From: Isoetes taiwanensis
Lineage: Eukaryota > Streptophyta > Lycopodiopsida > Isoetales > Isoetaceae
Direction: 5' to 3'
Assembly: GCA_021234155.1 (NCBI GenBank)
Contig: JAJEKV010000058.1
Span: forward strand, 4,164,600 to 4,228,599
Length of the DNA: 64,000 nucleotides
Part shown: positions 1 through 12,297 of the stretch, in pieces
Layout: each line of letters begins with the position of its first letter
Numbering within the stretch: position 1 is the stretch's first letter
Made by a program: the position numbers and the translations under genes
Notes under the pieces: generated by a model
The model's database searches: none
The model's input: only the letters and a program-made list of their open reading frames with translations
What the model was told of the DNA's origin: nothing

Positions 1-1100
1 GCATGTCGGCTTGAATGCATTAAATATGCTAAAACATAAAAACCCTGTTTGGTTGTTACAGAAGTTGTAATATTTGTTGCAGATGGTATTTGACATTTGC
101 TTAATGCGCATAGAAGATTTCATAATTAATTTGTGAATATTACGTCTATAGCCGTAATTAAACTGTGCCTAGTCTTTCAAGTTGAGATGTTGAGGCATAT
201 ATTATGCATTAGCAAATAGTGACGTTTACTTGGAAATGTAAATATACCTTTATAGCATGTTTGTCTATGGAGGAAAAGAATGTATTGCTTCTTTTCAAAG
301 CAAAGATTAAGGCAATGTTAAACTTACATAATATGTGTAGATGTTGAAGCTTAAAACTGATACAGATTCACTGCACCATGTTTAAACATGGAGTGCAGAA
401 AGAAAACGTAAATGCTTATAAATATGTTGCAACTCTTATTGCATCTTTTGGATTTTAGAAAAATCTCATGTTATAGTTCCATTTTTCTCTCTTGTTAAAG
501 CTAACTCAGGGCAAAAGGATACAATTGGTGATCAGTGATAAACTGAGAGACCCAATGTACCTTTTGGCCCTTGCACATTTACCGTTTTCACGCTAATTGT
601 GTATTGATTGGCTGCAGGTACGGGCTCTCTCCTCCTATTGTGTCTTTTTTGCTTTTCAGGGTTTTCTTTAGCTTGAAAGAGAATGGAATATGGAAATCGA
701 GACGTTGGTTGAGCCTTGGAGCGATAAATGTAAACATTTCTGAAATTTTATAGTCATGAACCATGGAGTTTTAGTAGTCCAGCACTTAAGGCTGCCATGC
801 CTTACAATGATAAGTACAAGGGTTATTTTTTATGCCCATATTTTTAGCTGTATCTCTATTCGAATGGCTTAACAGTTGCGCTTGCTCAAGCCAAGTTTTG
901 GGCTTTATTTTTGAGCATTAGAACATAGAGTTCATGGTCTTTGTAATTGCACAGAAATCAAGTTGATGCTGTAGCAAATGATTTACTTCTAATGACTTTT
1001 CTTATGACTTCTAGTAAATAATGGTCTTCATGTTAAATTACTTAGGCTTTGGGAAGAGATGTACTAATCTAGACTGGCTTGCTCAGTTTAGATGTAGGAT
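1..1100. other. AT-rich DNA without a recognisable gene
   Basis: I see no gene here. The longest open frame is 60 codons and resembles nothing I know. The only structured part is the dispersed repeat at about 511-660, listed separately. Confidence 0.6.
511..660 (+). repeat. Dispersed ~150 bp repeat, copy 1
   Basis: This stretch matches 56683-56832 in the same orientation. Shared blocks include GGGCAAAAGGATACAA (GGGCAGAAGGATACAA in the other copy), TGTACCTTTTGGCCCTT (the same in both) and GATTGGCTGCAGGTA (GATTGGCTACAGGTA). Similarity runs over about 150 bp with substitutions and small indels. No coding potential, tails or target-site duplications are evident, so the repeat class is unknown. 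Confidence 0.75.
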
Positions 1101-1713
1101 GATAATACTGCCAAGGGATTGACCGAGGTAGATGCTGGTCTAGCGTATGCTAGTTCAGGCTGGGTTTTTTTTTTTTCCACGTCGACAAGGAGTTCCTCGG
1201 TTGGCTATATAAGATGAACTGGGAGTGAAGCGAAGACATCCGATGGCGCCAAAGATGGTTCTTCTTTGGTTTGAACGAATCGCACTATGCCCACTAACCG
1301 CCGAAGTGGATTACCCGCAAGATGGATTGTCCGGACCGGGCGCTTTGCCACAATCGTGGCCTCGAGAATGGATGGCCGGTGTGCTTGGGATGGTGAACAT
1401 CCCGATCCAAGACCAACGGGGATGGAGGTGGTTTCGCACCTTATTTGGGACCCCTCGAAAGCGAGAACCTCTACCACCTCCTCTCGCATCACCTCCGCCC
1501 GAACCAGGAGTAGAGGGTTTTTCTTCTTAGGTTTTTAGTAGATAGGGCTCGAGCCCGTTTTTTGTATATAGGGCGTGCCCATAAGCGGAAATAGCCGGTC
1601 GCTGCGCCCACATTTTGTAAAAAATTCCACCTATAATATAAATATGCCGCATTTGGTTTAGTCACTATCCGTTGTGTTTGTGTCCGAACAAAGATCCGCT
1701 TGTTGATTTTCAC
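1100..1713. other. Unassigned GC-richer segment next to element A
   Basis: This segment lies where the 3' LTR of element A would be expected, but it does not match the 593 bp LTR at A's other end. It holds a 12-14 bp T run near 1168, TATA-like motifs on both strands (GGCTATATAAG near 1204 on plus; CCTATATAC near 1567 on minus), and short overlapping open frames (about 100 codons on plus, 1225-1530). I do not recognise any product. It may be a different LTR end or the flank of A. Confidence 0.35.
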
Positions 1714-1719
1714 TTTACG

Positions 1720-4500
1720 TGGTATGAAATGTTTTGAGGCGAAAAGCCATTAACCGATGTAGGTAATGGAGTTCCATCTAATTTGACCCAATTTGGAAAA
1801 CGCTGGGTTGAACCACTTGAGCAATTCGATAAGGGCCAAGCCATCGAAACTTTAGTTTACCCGGAAAATTTTTGTACCGAGAGTCATAAAGAAGAACCAA
1901 ATCTCCTGCTTTGAATGTTTTTGTCTTCAGACGTTTGTCATGTAGAGATTTTTGCAACCGTTGTCCATGAAGAACACTTAATATAAGCATCCCGAAGTTC
2001 ATCCAAACTGTTCCAATTGATAGACCCTTTCTTTGAGTGCAAAGAAGCGGATTATGGGCAGTAGCCAGTTGAAAACGGAGTGTTGGAAGGATGTATTCAA
2101 ACGGCATGAGAGCTTCTTGACCATAAACCAATTTGAAGGGAGTGTGACCAGTAGCTATTTTGAAACAAGTATTGTAGGCCCAAAGAACAGTAGGAAGTTT
2201 GTTTTGCCAGTCAGTGCGAGAAGGATCACAAATTTTCTTGAGAATTGTGACCAGAGTTTTGTTGGTGCTTTCGGCCAAACCATTGCCTTGAGGATAGTAA
2301 GGTGTGCTCTTGTGATGATGTATCAGGAGATAATCCGTCAGCTCCTTGATGGTATGATTGATAAAATGGACACCACGATCACTGACCAGCTCCGTGGGGC
2401 AGCCAAATCGCGCGGATAATTTGTTGATAGAGGACCTAGGGCCGCTTGCCCGCAGTTGTTATCCGGAAGTGCGCAAGCTTCCGCCCATTTAGTAGCGTAG
2501 TCAGTGAGAACCAATATGTAGCGGGCACGGGTGTGCCGCGCAGGAGGATCGATGGGTCCCACAAAATCCATTCCCCATTTGCTGAAGGGAAGTGGCGTGG
2601 CGACCGGCGTCAAGGGAAGAGCGTCACGGGCCGTGGGCCGTCCCACACGCTGGCAAGCATCACACGTGCGGGCGTGGGCGTGAGCGTCTTTGAAGAGCGT
2701 GGGCCAAAAATACCCAGCTAGAAGGATTTTGCGTGCCGTGGTGTCACCATGAAAATGACCACCACCTAGCCCTTGATGAGCTTCTCGGACAATATCTGGA
2801 ACTTCATGAGGTAGAACACAGCGTCGAAGGATGGTATCCTTACCCTTTTTGTAAAGATGTCCTGCAACCATGGTGTAGTCACGGACGTCGCGGAGAAATT
2901 GATGACGACGGGATTGTCGTTTGGTATGAGAGAGCGTCATGTCCTCTGGTGGAAGAGCGCCGGTGAGGAGGTACTGCTGAAAGTCATGGAACCAATGTGG
3001 TGTTGCCGTGACTAAAAAGAGTTGAGCGTCAGGAAAGGCGTCTGAGACTCCAGTGGAGGGATCATCTGTGTGGATGCGTGAAAGATAATCCGGGACAACA
3101 TGAGATTTGCCGGCCTTGTGAACAATTTCAAAAGGGGCAAATTCTTGGAGAAGAAGGACCCAACGAGCAATGCGGCCCGTGGGCGTGGATTTGTTGATCA
3201 AATAAAGGAGTGCTTGGTGGTCAACAAAGAATTTGATCTGACTGCCCAAAAGGTAGTGACGGAAGCGTTGGACACAGAAAATGAGACCCAAAGCTTCACG
3301 CTCTGTGGCAGAATAGTTGCGCTCAGCAGAATTGAGTTTTCGGCTGGCGTATCGGTTTGGTTTGTCAGTGTGCGCATCATATTCTTGAGAGAGAACAGCT
3401 CCAATAGCAAACGCCGAGACATCGACATGAACATGAAAGGGCTTGTCCCATTGAGGAGGAACAAGAACCGGGGCCTGAGTAAGCAAAAGCTTCAATTGTT
3501 GGAAAGCAGCATCCGCCTGGAAATTCCAAGCCCAGGTGGATTCATCACTTGTGAGTTTATGAATGGGATCTGCAATGGCTGCTAGTCCAGGAATGAAGGT
3601 GGAGTAATAATTGACCTTACCCAGGAAAGAGCGTGTCTCCTTGATATTGGCTGGTGCTTGAGCTTTGAGCACACAACTGATTTTGGCAGGATCTGTGGTG
3701 ATACCTGCTTTACTGACAACGTGTCCTAACAGAACACCTGAGGTGACACAAAAGGTGCATTTCTCCGGATTGAGACTAATGCCGGACTCATCACATTTCT
3801 GAAAGACGAGTTCCAATTTATCCAAATGGTCAGCCATGGAAATCAGAGGCGCGAGAAGTCATCTTGAAAAATTTGTAAGAAGGGATTTTCCTTCATAAAA
3901 TCATGAAAAACTGAGAGCATGATGCGTTGAAACGTGGATGGAGAGTTTGATAAGCCAAAAGGAACCACCTTGTAGGCAAAAAGTGCTTACGGGGGTGGTG
4001 AAAGTAGTCTTGAGTTGATCAGATTCTTTGATTGAGATCTAATTGTAGAGGAAAAACCATCCATGAAGGAGTACATCTCATGTCCAAATGACCTCTTCGA
4101 ACACGGTCCGTGAAGGGAAGTGGAAAATGATCACGCCCGTGGGTTCGATTGAGTTTTGGTAGTCCACGCAAACGGATCTTACCATTGTGTTTGAGTGCAA
4201 TGACGATGGGGCTCACCCATTCGTAATGTTTGACCTCATAGATCAAACCCGCAGCAAAGGAGTTTGTCAATTTCCGCCTTGCGCGATCCACGGTAATTGG
4301 GGTTGAGCCCGCATCGCCGTTGCTATCTTGGGACGTGCATCCGATTTGGTAGGAATGGTGAGTTCCCCCAAGGCTTTGTTGATTCCCCGAAGATCTCTCA
4401 GAAGCTCCAGCAAAAATGTGTTTGAACTTTTGAAAAGCGTGGACGGCCCCGGTAACGATAGGGGTTGGAAGATTGGTTAGCAAAGGCGACAGGATTGATT
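1720..4500 (-). pseudogene. Element A RT, RNase H and integrase remains
   Basis: RT remains lie at about 3.8-4.5 kb (DHFPLPF motif) and the RT thumb near 3.7 kb (FLGKVNYYSTFIPGLA). They are followed by RNase H (HVDVSAFAIGAVLSQ; RNYSATEREALGLIF; YLSRIH), an HHCC integrase finger (HFHGDTTARK to CDACQRVG) and the integrase catalytic core (WGMDFVGPID, VLTDYATKWAEA; MAESTNKTLVTILKK). The integrase ends with a VLLYDSRYKNFPGKLKFRW-type region leading to a GPY motif (WLGPYRIAQV). No chromodomain follows. The whole is spread over several frames and is broken. Confidence 0.85.
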
Positions 4501-4755
4501 GTTGCCTACGCCCACGATCTCGACTTCAGGAGTCCGAATATGGGGTATCGCCTGCGGTCCCGACAATGTGTGCAGGAGGTTGAAGCATAACAAGATCGTG
4601 GCACTCTGCGTGGTGAAAAAGAGAGGTTGCCGAAGTTTCATCAAGCGAGAGGTTGCTTCATGACGGCGTGGACATCTGGCAGAGCTGCGGGGAGATCCCA
4701 CATCCGAAAAAAAGTGATCAACCCGTTGAATTGATTGCAAGGAGCCAGGTAAGGG

Positions 4756-5700
4756 TCAAGCAAAGCAGCCGTACTGGTCCCGATCAAGGGTCATTTCTCC
4801 CCAAGGATCAAAGATATTCGGGTAGGATGACGAGCAGGAACTTCGCAGTGGAGCCTGAACTTGATAGATATTTTGGGCCCCTCGAATCGGTTCGGGTCGC
4901 GAGAGAGGGTTCAAGCATTGTCGACGGAAATGATTTTGCCTTTCCAAGTCCATGGTGGCATTGAGGTGACCATCTGTGATGACTAACCGATCCGTGGCCC
5001 AAGAATGGATACTCTTGGCCTGGCGGAGAAAAGGTCTGCCGACCAACATTTCATAATCACCTGGATCTTCTCCAGCCTTCCAAACACCAAATTCCAAGGG
5101 GAATCGGAGATCACCAATGTTGATATGAAGAAGAGGCGTGACGCCTTGAGGTCGCGTGATATGGCCATTAGCCAATTTGATGTCATATGGGGCACGATAG
5201 AGTTGTGTGATGCCCATTTGTTTGCGGAGTTTATCCGTGATGAGATTGACCGCGCTACCTCCGTCAATTTGAACATGATTGACTTGTTGATTACCCACCG
5301 TGGCATGTACCGTGGGAGTAGAGGTAGCAACAGCCCCAACCAAAACAGTCGGGAGTGGTAACTGGTCCTTGAGAGCAGGACAGAGTTTCAAAATTGTGGC
5401 CAAACTTAAAGGTATTTTGATTTTAGCTAGCTCCTCTTGGAGTTCCAGAGGCACATGAGAAAAAGGATCTGCTGGATCCACGGGTGCTGGAGTGCGTGGT
5501 AATGAAGCAGCAACTTCTTTGAGTAGGTCAACCTCGGCAGCTATATTTGGATAGGTCCGAGGCGTGGAGGTTGAGGCGTGGAAGGTGCTTCTGTCTTTGT
5601 TGAGCTCGGTAGTGGCATGAACATTAGCCAGCGTGCGGCCTTGGCTGACTTGCATGAGGTTGAGAATGCTTTGGCGAACTTTAGGCATGACATTCGGCAT
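4756..5700 (-). pseudogene. Element A aspartic protease region
   Basis: A frame of about 310 residues contains a retropepsin-like region. The active-site motif reads VQIDGGSAVNLI, where the usual DTG/DSG is DGG, as in several plant Tat/Athila-type elements. It is followed by the flap and a second hydrophobic motif (YEMLVGRPFLRQ). The enzyme would cleave the Gag-Pol polyprotein. It sits between gag and RT, in the standard Ty3/Gypsy order. Confidence 0.75.
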
Positions 5701-6369
5701 GAGTTTCTCAAATCAGGTGCAAAGTGAACCTTTTTTCTTCATCATGAGGAATGGTATCGACCGCAAAGGCAGGTTCGTGCCATTAGAAATAATGGTTAAG
5801 GGGCGTGGCATACGGTGCGGCATGAAACCAAACCAACCCAATTTGATGGCTGAACCGGAGGATTGAGTGCACGAAAAATTTCTTCCGTGCTTGTTGATCC
5901 ATCGAGGTTGATTTGCGGGAGAGCTGGTTGATAGCGTGATTCTTTGAGGTGCACGAGGGGCTTCAGAAGAACCAGGACCTTGGGCCTTGTTTGCCATTGG
6001 CAATCCAAAGTTGGTGGCGCGGAGGCGGGGTGATGTGGTCTGATTTGTGCCGGAAGCTGCACCTGAACTTGTGGAAGTTGAGGACACGCCGTGGTGGTAT
6101 GACCCCATTCTTGGACGGTGATAACACCGAGCTTTGAAGGATCAAAAGGGGGCGTGTGTTGGGTCCCGTTGTTGCTCCCTTTGGCGATAGAGTGGATGGG
6201 GTTGCACCGCAGAGGTGGGCTGATATTGCGATTGGTCTTTGAGGTGTTGTTTGCACTTGATAAACCATCTTGTTGCGGAAAGGTGTAGGATGAGTGCGAG
6301 TGCACTCTTAGTGGCATGATTGCACATGTTGCATCTTTTGCAATGAGGCGGGCCATTGGTGGAGTTGCA

Positions 6370-7533
6370 CTCATTCGCCAAGTGGCCTTGATATTTCTGA
6401 GATATGGCACCGGATCATTGCGTTCGTATGGATTGGCGTGTTGAGGTTGAGCAGCCAGTCACGGGGAACCATGACGGGTGGAATGAAAGGGAGCTCTGAA
6501 GAGCCACGCCACGGGAGGAAACATTGACTGAAAGTGATTGACAAGATCGATAGCCTTTGCTCCAAAGTCTTGGTGTATTATTGATCATGAGTCGGATAGC
6601 TGGAGGAAGTCCTTGGAGAAACCGGACCAAGATCGGCTCGTGTGGGGTACTCCTTGAGTTTCTTTGGAGCAGAATGTGAAGTCGATCTGCAAAATCCCGG
6701 GCGGACTCCGTGGGCTCTTGTTGAAGGTCATTGAGTTGCTTGAGATGAAGTTGATCATCATCCGTGGTCCCATAGTGAGAAAGAAAAGCAGTTTTCATTT
6801 CGGACCAATCTTGTTTCCAGTGGCTTTTGTTGGACATGAGCCATTGATGAGGGGAGCCACGCAGCGTGGTGGAAAAGATGTGGAATTTCAGTTGAGGTTG
6901 CGCATGACCATTTAGGACAGCCAGAGCCTCAAATTCTTCCATGTGGGCCTGAGCACTTTGGTCTAATGGTTTGCCTTTTGTGTTGCCAAAGGTAGGATAA
7001 GTCAGCTTAAGGGTCTGAAAGGTAGAGGTAAAAGTGCTGGGCTGGACAGGAACATGATAGTGAGGAAATTGAGGTGGACCCTGATGAAGGGGTTGCTGAG
7101 GTGGAGGTACTGGAGGTGCCTGATCATTGGTTTTGAGGTCGGTAAGGTTGTAAACAGGAAGAGCGGTGGGAAATGTAGGGAAGGAAAATTCCTGGGGAGG
7201 AGCAAAAGAGACATGTGGATATCCCTGTCCACCCGTAGGAGATGAGGGTTGTGAAGGCAGAGGCGTATGGCCAGAAGACTGATGGATGAAGGCATGTTCC
7301 GGGGTAAGGAAAGTAAGGTTGAGCGGTGTTGAGCCGGATAGGGCTCCGATAGTGATGAGGAGACGGAGGCCGGGAGCAATGTTTGCACTGGAGGAGGCGA
7401 GAATTTGGACCAGACATGACAATAGGGGGGTGGGTGGCAATCGACCGAGCCCTAGACCGAATGTGGCCTCCCTCAATGTCATAAGCGAGCCATACATGTC
7501 GCGAACAGCTTCCCTTCGATGATGGCGCTCCAA
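6370..7533 (-). pseudogene. Element A gag
   Basis: This is a proline-rich N-terminal half followed by a retrotransposon gag (capsid) core of about 130 residues. Key marks are the segments HMEEFEALAVLNG, GSPHQWLMSNKSHW and ESARDFADRLHILLQRN, and the ending FLQGLPPAIRLMI, typical of Ty3/Gypsy capsid proteins that coat the element RNA in cytoplasmic particles. It lies just inside the 5' LTR, about 100 bp away, in the usual gag position. It is part of a broken element. Confidence 0.8.
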
Positions 7534-7636
7534 GCGAGGACGCCCGGGGAAAGAAGTTCTTCGGGCGTGAAGTTTCGGACATTATGGCATGGCGATGTAA
7601 GAAAGGGAAAATCGAATCGACCGGCGTGGCGAATGG

Positions 7637-8229
7637 TGTTTGGGGTCCAGGTTCGAACTCCCCGCAAGACAGACCCTCCGTGAGGACCCTTGATCTAACA
7701 GAGAACAGGGGACTATGTCACGCTGGGATTTGCAAGAAAGGAACAAGAAGAAGAAAATGTAGCGTAAGAGAACAATGAGAGGAAAATGATAAATTTCCTT
7801 GATATCAATGATGAACATACATGAGCTCTAATCGAAAGAGAGAAGATTGAAGAGAGACAAGACTCAAAACTCATCTAAAAACTCATGTGCTAGCTCTACT
7901 CATATATATAGTACAATGGCCTTTGGCCCAATATAGACACTCGACCGATCTGGGTCGACTCTCGGAAGGAGGCCCGATTTGCGAGGAATGTTGGCGGTGC
8001 CTCTTGAAGTGCCTAGAATCACTATTGACGCCGACGCTGGCGGTGACAAAAATCACTTGTCCGAAGCGCCTCTTGTTGACGGACCTTGAGGCTTTGACTG
8101 CGTGGGTCCGCCGCTTGGTCTTCGGCCGGGCTTTGGACCCCGACCCGTGCACTGCCCTGTGGATCCTTGAGCTTGACTTGGTCCGTCGTATGCATGAATA
8201 GTCCTGTACCAGGAGGCACAGGACTAACA
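7637..8229 (-). repeat. LTR of element A (593 bp)
   Basis: On the minus strand it begins TGTTAGTCC and ends CCCCAAACA, giving TG...CA ends. It aligns along its length with 60711-61309. A TATA-type motif (CATATATATAG) lies near 7905, in both copies. Its flanks (AATGG on the left, TCCTA on the right) are not a duplicated target site, which fits a 5' LTR of element A better than a solo LTR. I could not recognise a tRNA primer site just inside it. Confidence 0.8.
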
Positions 8230-8640
8230 TCCTAATTAAAGGCAAGGAGCTATTTTTATAAAAAAAAGCAACTGCTTGCTAAAAAGGGCTAAAGTCATGA
8301 AGGGATCTATAAATAGGAGCTAAACTTCAGTTAGATATATCTCCGCAGCCAGAGCTCCAATTGAGGCAACTTTTACTTCTTTGGAACTGGCTCGGAGTCT
8401 AGTTTCCGAATTAGTTTGGCACATTCTATAATTCCTTCGTATGAGAGTAATGGCTAAAAACGTGACAAGGGGTCACAGATCACTGCCATAGCGACAACAC
8501 AGATTTGCAATTGCTTTCTGATGTGTGGCTACTTGGAGTAGCTTGGAAGGCCAGTAAGCCAGAAGCCAGAGCTTTGTATTTGCCATAGCGCTTGTGTTTT
8601 TCCATAACCCAGTGGATCCGGTTGGGTGGTTAATTGTGCT
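8230..8640. other. Unassigned segment between elements A and B
   Basis: No gene is visible. The segment may belong to the 3' untranslated end of element B, whose recognisable coding similarity starts near 8.68 kb, but I could not align it with the 3' end of the related element C. Confidence 0.4.
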
Positions 8641-9871
8641 CCTATATTCTTTGTATCTTGCAGACTATCTTAGGGGTATGCTTCTTAAGAAGGCTTATGT
8701 GGAAGGCTTTATGAACTGTCAAGTGTGGGGAGATCCAATTTATAGGATTGGTTACCTATCCTTTGAATGATTTGGAATGATCCCGCCCACCTTGAAGCTT
8801 GCTTGTTCGACTTTTATTTTGAGCCAAACATTGTCCTCTACTTGGAATTTTCTTTTGGTTCTGTGCTTATCGGCTATGCTCTTGTGTCGACTTCTTACTG
8901 CCAAGAGGTGGTCTCGAACTTCTTCGACCAATTGTTGCATCTTCGTCAGCATTTATTGAGAAACTTCTACCTTGGACAACACTCCATAATTTATCATGAG
9001 AGGAATAATTTGTGAGGATTCTTTCTTGGTGCTATTATATGTGAACTCTACCAAGTAAATATAGTCACCTCATTTTGACTGCCTATTCCATACATAGTTT
9101 TTTTTTTTTTTTTTTGAGGGAATGAAGCTTTTTAATCATTAATTATGGAAAATAAGTATAAAATATAGAGTGCATGACAAAGAATGTCAGCAGCATTTTC
9201 TAGGAATACTTGGACTTAAGATTAAGCCCATATACAATACTTATAGATAAGTACCACATTGTGTAATAACCTGAAGATCTTTTTAAGAACATAAAATCCT
9301 GTAAGTAGCATAGAGTGATATTGCCATCCAAAACAGCAACATCTTTGGAAAAAGCATAAGCTCGAATCATTCATTCTGATGAAGCCAAAACTTATTATGT
9401 AAATTCATTGAACTAGTAATCTGCAAAAAGAGCTAATCATAAAGTAAAGCAAGGTATCAGAAATTGTATGTGTCAATGAAGTGAAAATGATCTCGGAACT
9501 ATGGAAACAGAATTGGAGTGAAATGCTTTCCGCAGTCTACTATCTCAAGAAGCCTGTTTGAGTTGCATGTGGAATATAAATGAATCAGAGTGCCATAGCA
9601 ATCAGGTCTACCTCTGCAATAGTAATAACACTCCCTGTAGAATTCAAACTGCCTATCTGTCATATCACTGCTATTGGCATTCATGAACCACCATAGAACA
9701 TACATTAGCTGAGTTTCCCTGCAGAACTCTTTTGCCCACTCAATATCTTGACAAAGTTTTCCTTTGACCTGGCCCGTCCAAAAGCTGTAGTCAACCTCAG
9801 TTTGCACCTGATCCTGTACCTTATTATGTTCTGATAATGGTTGGCCAATGTATTTGGATGCTTCTACATCA

Positions 9872-10890
9872 TCAAATTGAAGATCGAGCTTGAATTTGCA
9901 ATTCCAGAGGTAATCTAGCCACATCAGAATCTGTGTTAGTAATTTCTTCATGACAATGTAGCCTAAATAAATTAAAAAAGCCAGTAAAATGTCCATGCAA
10001 ATTCCAATGCTGATCAAAATGTGTATCATCGTATTTATTTCTTTGAGCAGTAGCTGTGAGCTCTATGTCAAAGATAACCTGCAATTTTATCCAAAATACA
10101 GCCGTGTTGTGACCACCATATAAACATATGTTCCTGTGTTTCCAAATGTTCCAAAGAGCAATGAAACATATAGTATTGATAAGAGCATTATTATTGACCA
10201 TGAAATCGATAATTCTAGCAGGCCTTTGAATATTAAACTTCAATTCAAACCATGACCAAAAACTGTTTAATTTAGGACATAAAAAGATATGCTCCATAGA
10301 TTCTTGAATACCACATCCTAAAGGACATAGAGGGGAAACTTTATTGATAAGAGTAATATTCACCTGGCGGCTCTGGTGTTTGCAGATAGTTTGCAAGTTT
10401 GGGACACTTTTGTTTGCAATTAGCCAATTAAAGTAAGATATTTTGGGAGCACAATAGGAGTTCCAAATATTTCTAAAAAGGTTACTTTCAGTCTGCTCAG
10501 AAATGTGCCAATAAGTAGCTGCTTTGGATGGCAAATTCGAGTTACTTAAGTAATCATAAATCCGAGATTACCTTGTAAATTTTTTTCCCACTTAGGGACC
10601 AATCAATTTTCACAAATGGGATTTGCATCCAAATTTATGTTGGCTACCTTGCTGATGACGTACTTATAAAGCATTCTATCAGAGCTAGATCCCCTGAATT
10701 TAGCTTTTAGCCTAGTCCAGGAAATCCAATTTCCATTGCACCAGAGATCACCTAGCTTGCAGACATTATTGTCACACCATTTTCTATAAATCTTAGGATG
10801 AATTATGGCTAATGTTTTCTTTCTGGTTACAGAGTTCCATTTGACCAAGTGATTCTTACCCCAAATAAAGTTCCTAATGATCCTCTCCAA
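9872..10890 (-). pseudogene. LINE C-terminal region with zf-RVT domain
   Basis: The frame at 10603-10890 has the connector region (MERIIRNFIWGKNH; KLGDLWCNGNWISWTRLKA). The frame at 9872-10534 has a zf-RVT-type domain of about 90 residues: IWNSYCAPKISYFNWLI, then CPLGCGIQESMEHIFLCP, with the C-x3-C...H-x3-C pattern. This domain is normally found at the end of plant L1 ORF2. A further frame (9499-10029) continues toward the tail. The frames are not continuous, so this is a decayed gene. Confidence 0.85.
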
Positions 10891-11007
10891 TTGTTGATAG
10901 ATGCATTTTGGAGCAATAAGAGCCGAAGAAAAGTATACATGAGAGCTTGCTATGACAGAGGATGCAATGATGGTCCTGCCAACTAGAGAGAGGCAACTGC
11001 CATAATT

Positions 11008-11239
11008 TTTTTTTTTTTTTTTTGAAGAACTATGTCATCAATATATTAAAAGAATGGTAATGTTACAAAGCAAGTGAGGAGGAAGGAGAACTGCCCCAAA
11101 GAGACAGCGATACCTCGACACTCCACAACAAACTCACAGAAAAACTGCAACTCTACTGTTGTACAAATCGACCATCACCATCTACAACACCCAAGAAGTC
11201 CCGCCAAATGGCAAACTTCCGCTCTACTACCATAATTAT
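11008..11239 (-). mobile_element. 232 bp SINE-like (or short LINE-tail) insertion in the LINE
   Basis: The insert is flanked by a perfect 16 bp target-site duplication, GGCAACTGCCATAATT, at 10992-11007 and 11240-11255. It ends in an A run on minus (T run 11008-11023 on plus), just after TTAATATATTGATGACATAG, a plain non-LTR type 3' end. It has no coding frame. It is either a SINE or an extreme 5'-truncated LINE; I could not find clear pol III boxes. Confidence 0.85.
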
Positions 11240-11320
11240 GGCAACTGCCATAATTATTAAGCTTCTTTCTAATCCTTTCAACAATGGGACTCCAAAGAGT
11301 TTTAATATTTATATCTAAAC

Positions 11321-12297
11321 CTAAAGGCATGCCGGGTAATTTTGTGGCTTGGTCGGCAGCAGCACATTTAATGCCAAAAATATCTGTTTGGTTAGAATCA
11401 CCAATGATGATGGATTTATGAAATTATCTGAAGCTTGACTGAAATTATGAATGATTCTTAAGAAGAATTCAATATTCTTTCCATCATTTTGTAAGAAAGA
11501 GAAAGTATCATCTGCATACTGTAATAGAGTCAAATGATTCTGAGTTTTTGGCATAACTAGACCTTTGATATTGCCAATGTTTTGATGGTGTGACATAGCT
11601 CTGGTTAACTGATCAGCAGCAATGATAAAAAGATAAGGTGCAAAAGGGCAACCTTGTCTGACTCCCTTTTTGAGGGGGAAGCAATTACCTGGAGATCCAT
11701 TTACAAGAACAGAGGACTGAGCATGACAATTTATCCCTATTATCAACTGAATCAGCTTATCAGGGAAACCAATTTTCCTGAGGGCTAATTCTAGAAAATC
11801 CCATCTAATAGAGTCAAAGGCTTTTGAGAAGTCAAGCTTTAGAAGAATGCAATTTTGATTAGAATATTTAGCCCAGTGAAGACCCTCCATGGCAGCAATG
11901 TAATTGTCCAGGATATATCTATTTGGCAAGAAGACATACTGATTTATGGAGATATTAGTCTGCAAATAACAATTTTGGCACAAACCTTATACGAGGTATT
12001 GGTGAGGGAGATAGGTCTCCAGTCACTAAAATACTCAGGATTATTAACTTTTGGCACTAGAGTAATCAGACTAGAAGCAATGGCAGGATGTAAATGATTA
12101 TTTATCCAATAACCATGAATCATTTTTATGAAATCATTTTTAATTTCATCCCAGAAGTTTATATAAAACTCTGGGGGTAGGCCATCAGGTCCAGGAACTT
12201 TTCCTTTAGCTAGATTCATAAGAGCGGTTTTGATCTCAATTTCATTGGGTAGATCAGTAATATTATCAGAGATTTGTATGTTCCACTTGCCCACCAT
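11321..12297 (-). pseudogene. LINE reverse transcriptase domain
   Basis: Two overlapping frames cover RT. The first starts at the edge of the truncated element with AKGKVPGPDGLPPEFY and reads through LVPKVNNPEYFSDWRPISL. The second has LLKLDFSKAFDSIRWDFL, KKGVRQGCPFAPYLFII and the catalytic LLQYADDTFSF. These are the conserved RT blocks of plant L1 elements, which copy element RNA at a nicked chromosomal target. The frame changes between the DWRPISL block and the SKAFDSI block, so the gene is broken. The upstream endonuclease domain is absent. Confidence 0.9.

Larger units (their letters stand above)
1714..8229 (-). mobile_element. Ty3/Gypsy LTR retrotransposon A, broken
   Basis: This is a minus-strand element reading LTR (7637-8229), gag (about 6.4-7.5 kb), protease (4.76-5.70 kb), RT (about 3.8-4.5 kb), RNase H (about 3.0-3.8 kb) and integrase (about 1.72-3.0 kb). 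The protease carries the triad variant DGGSAVNLI, and the integrase has a clear HHCC finger. The DGG-type protease and the absence of a chromodomain suggest a non-chromovirus (Tat/Athila-like) lineage; this is inference. Many breaks are spread along it and no second LTR is visible at the left end, so it is an old fossil, likely truncated. Its LTR matches the LTR of element E (60711-61309), so A and E are probably the two ends of one family. Confidence 0.85.

Noticed and set aside
1225-1530. A 101-codon plus-strand gene
   Set aside because: Three overlapping frames are open in the same GC-rich stretch, no family is recognised, and it lies at the edge of a broken retrotransposon.
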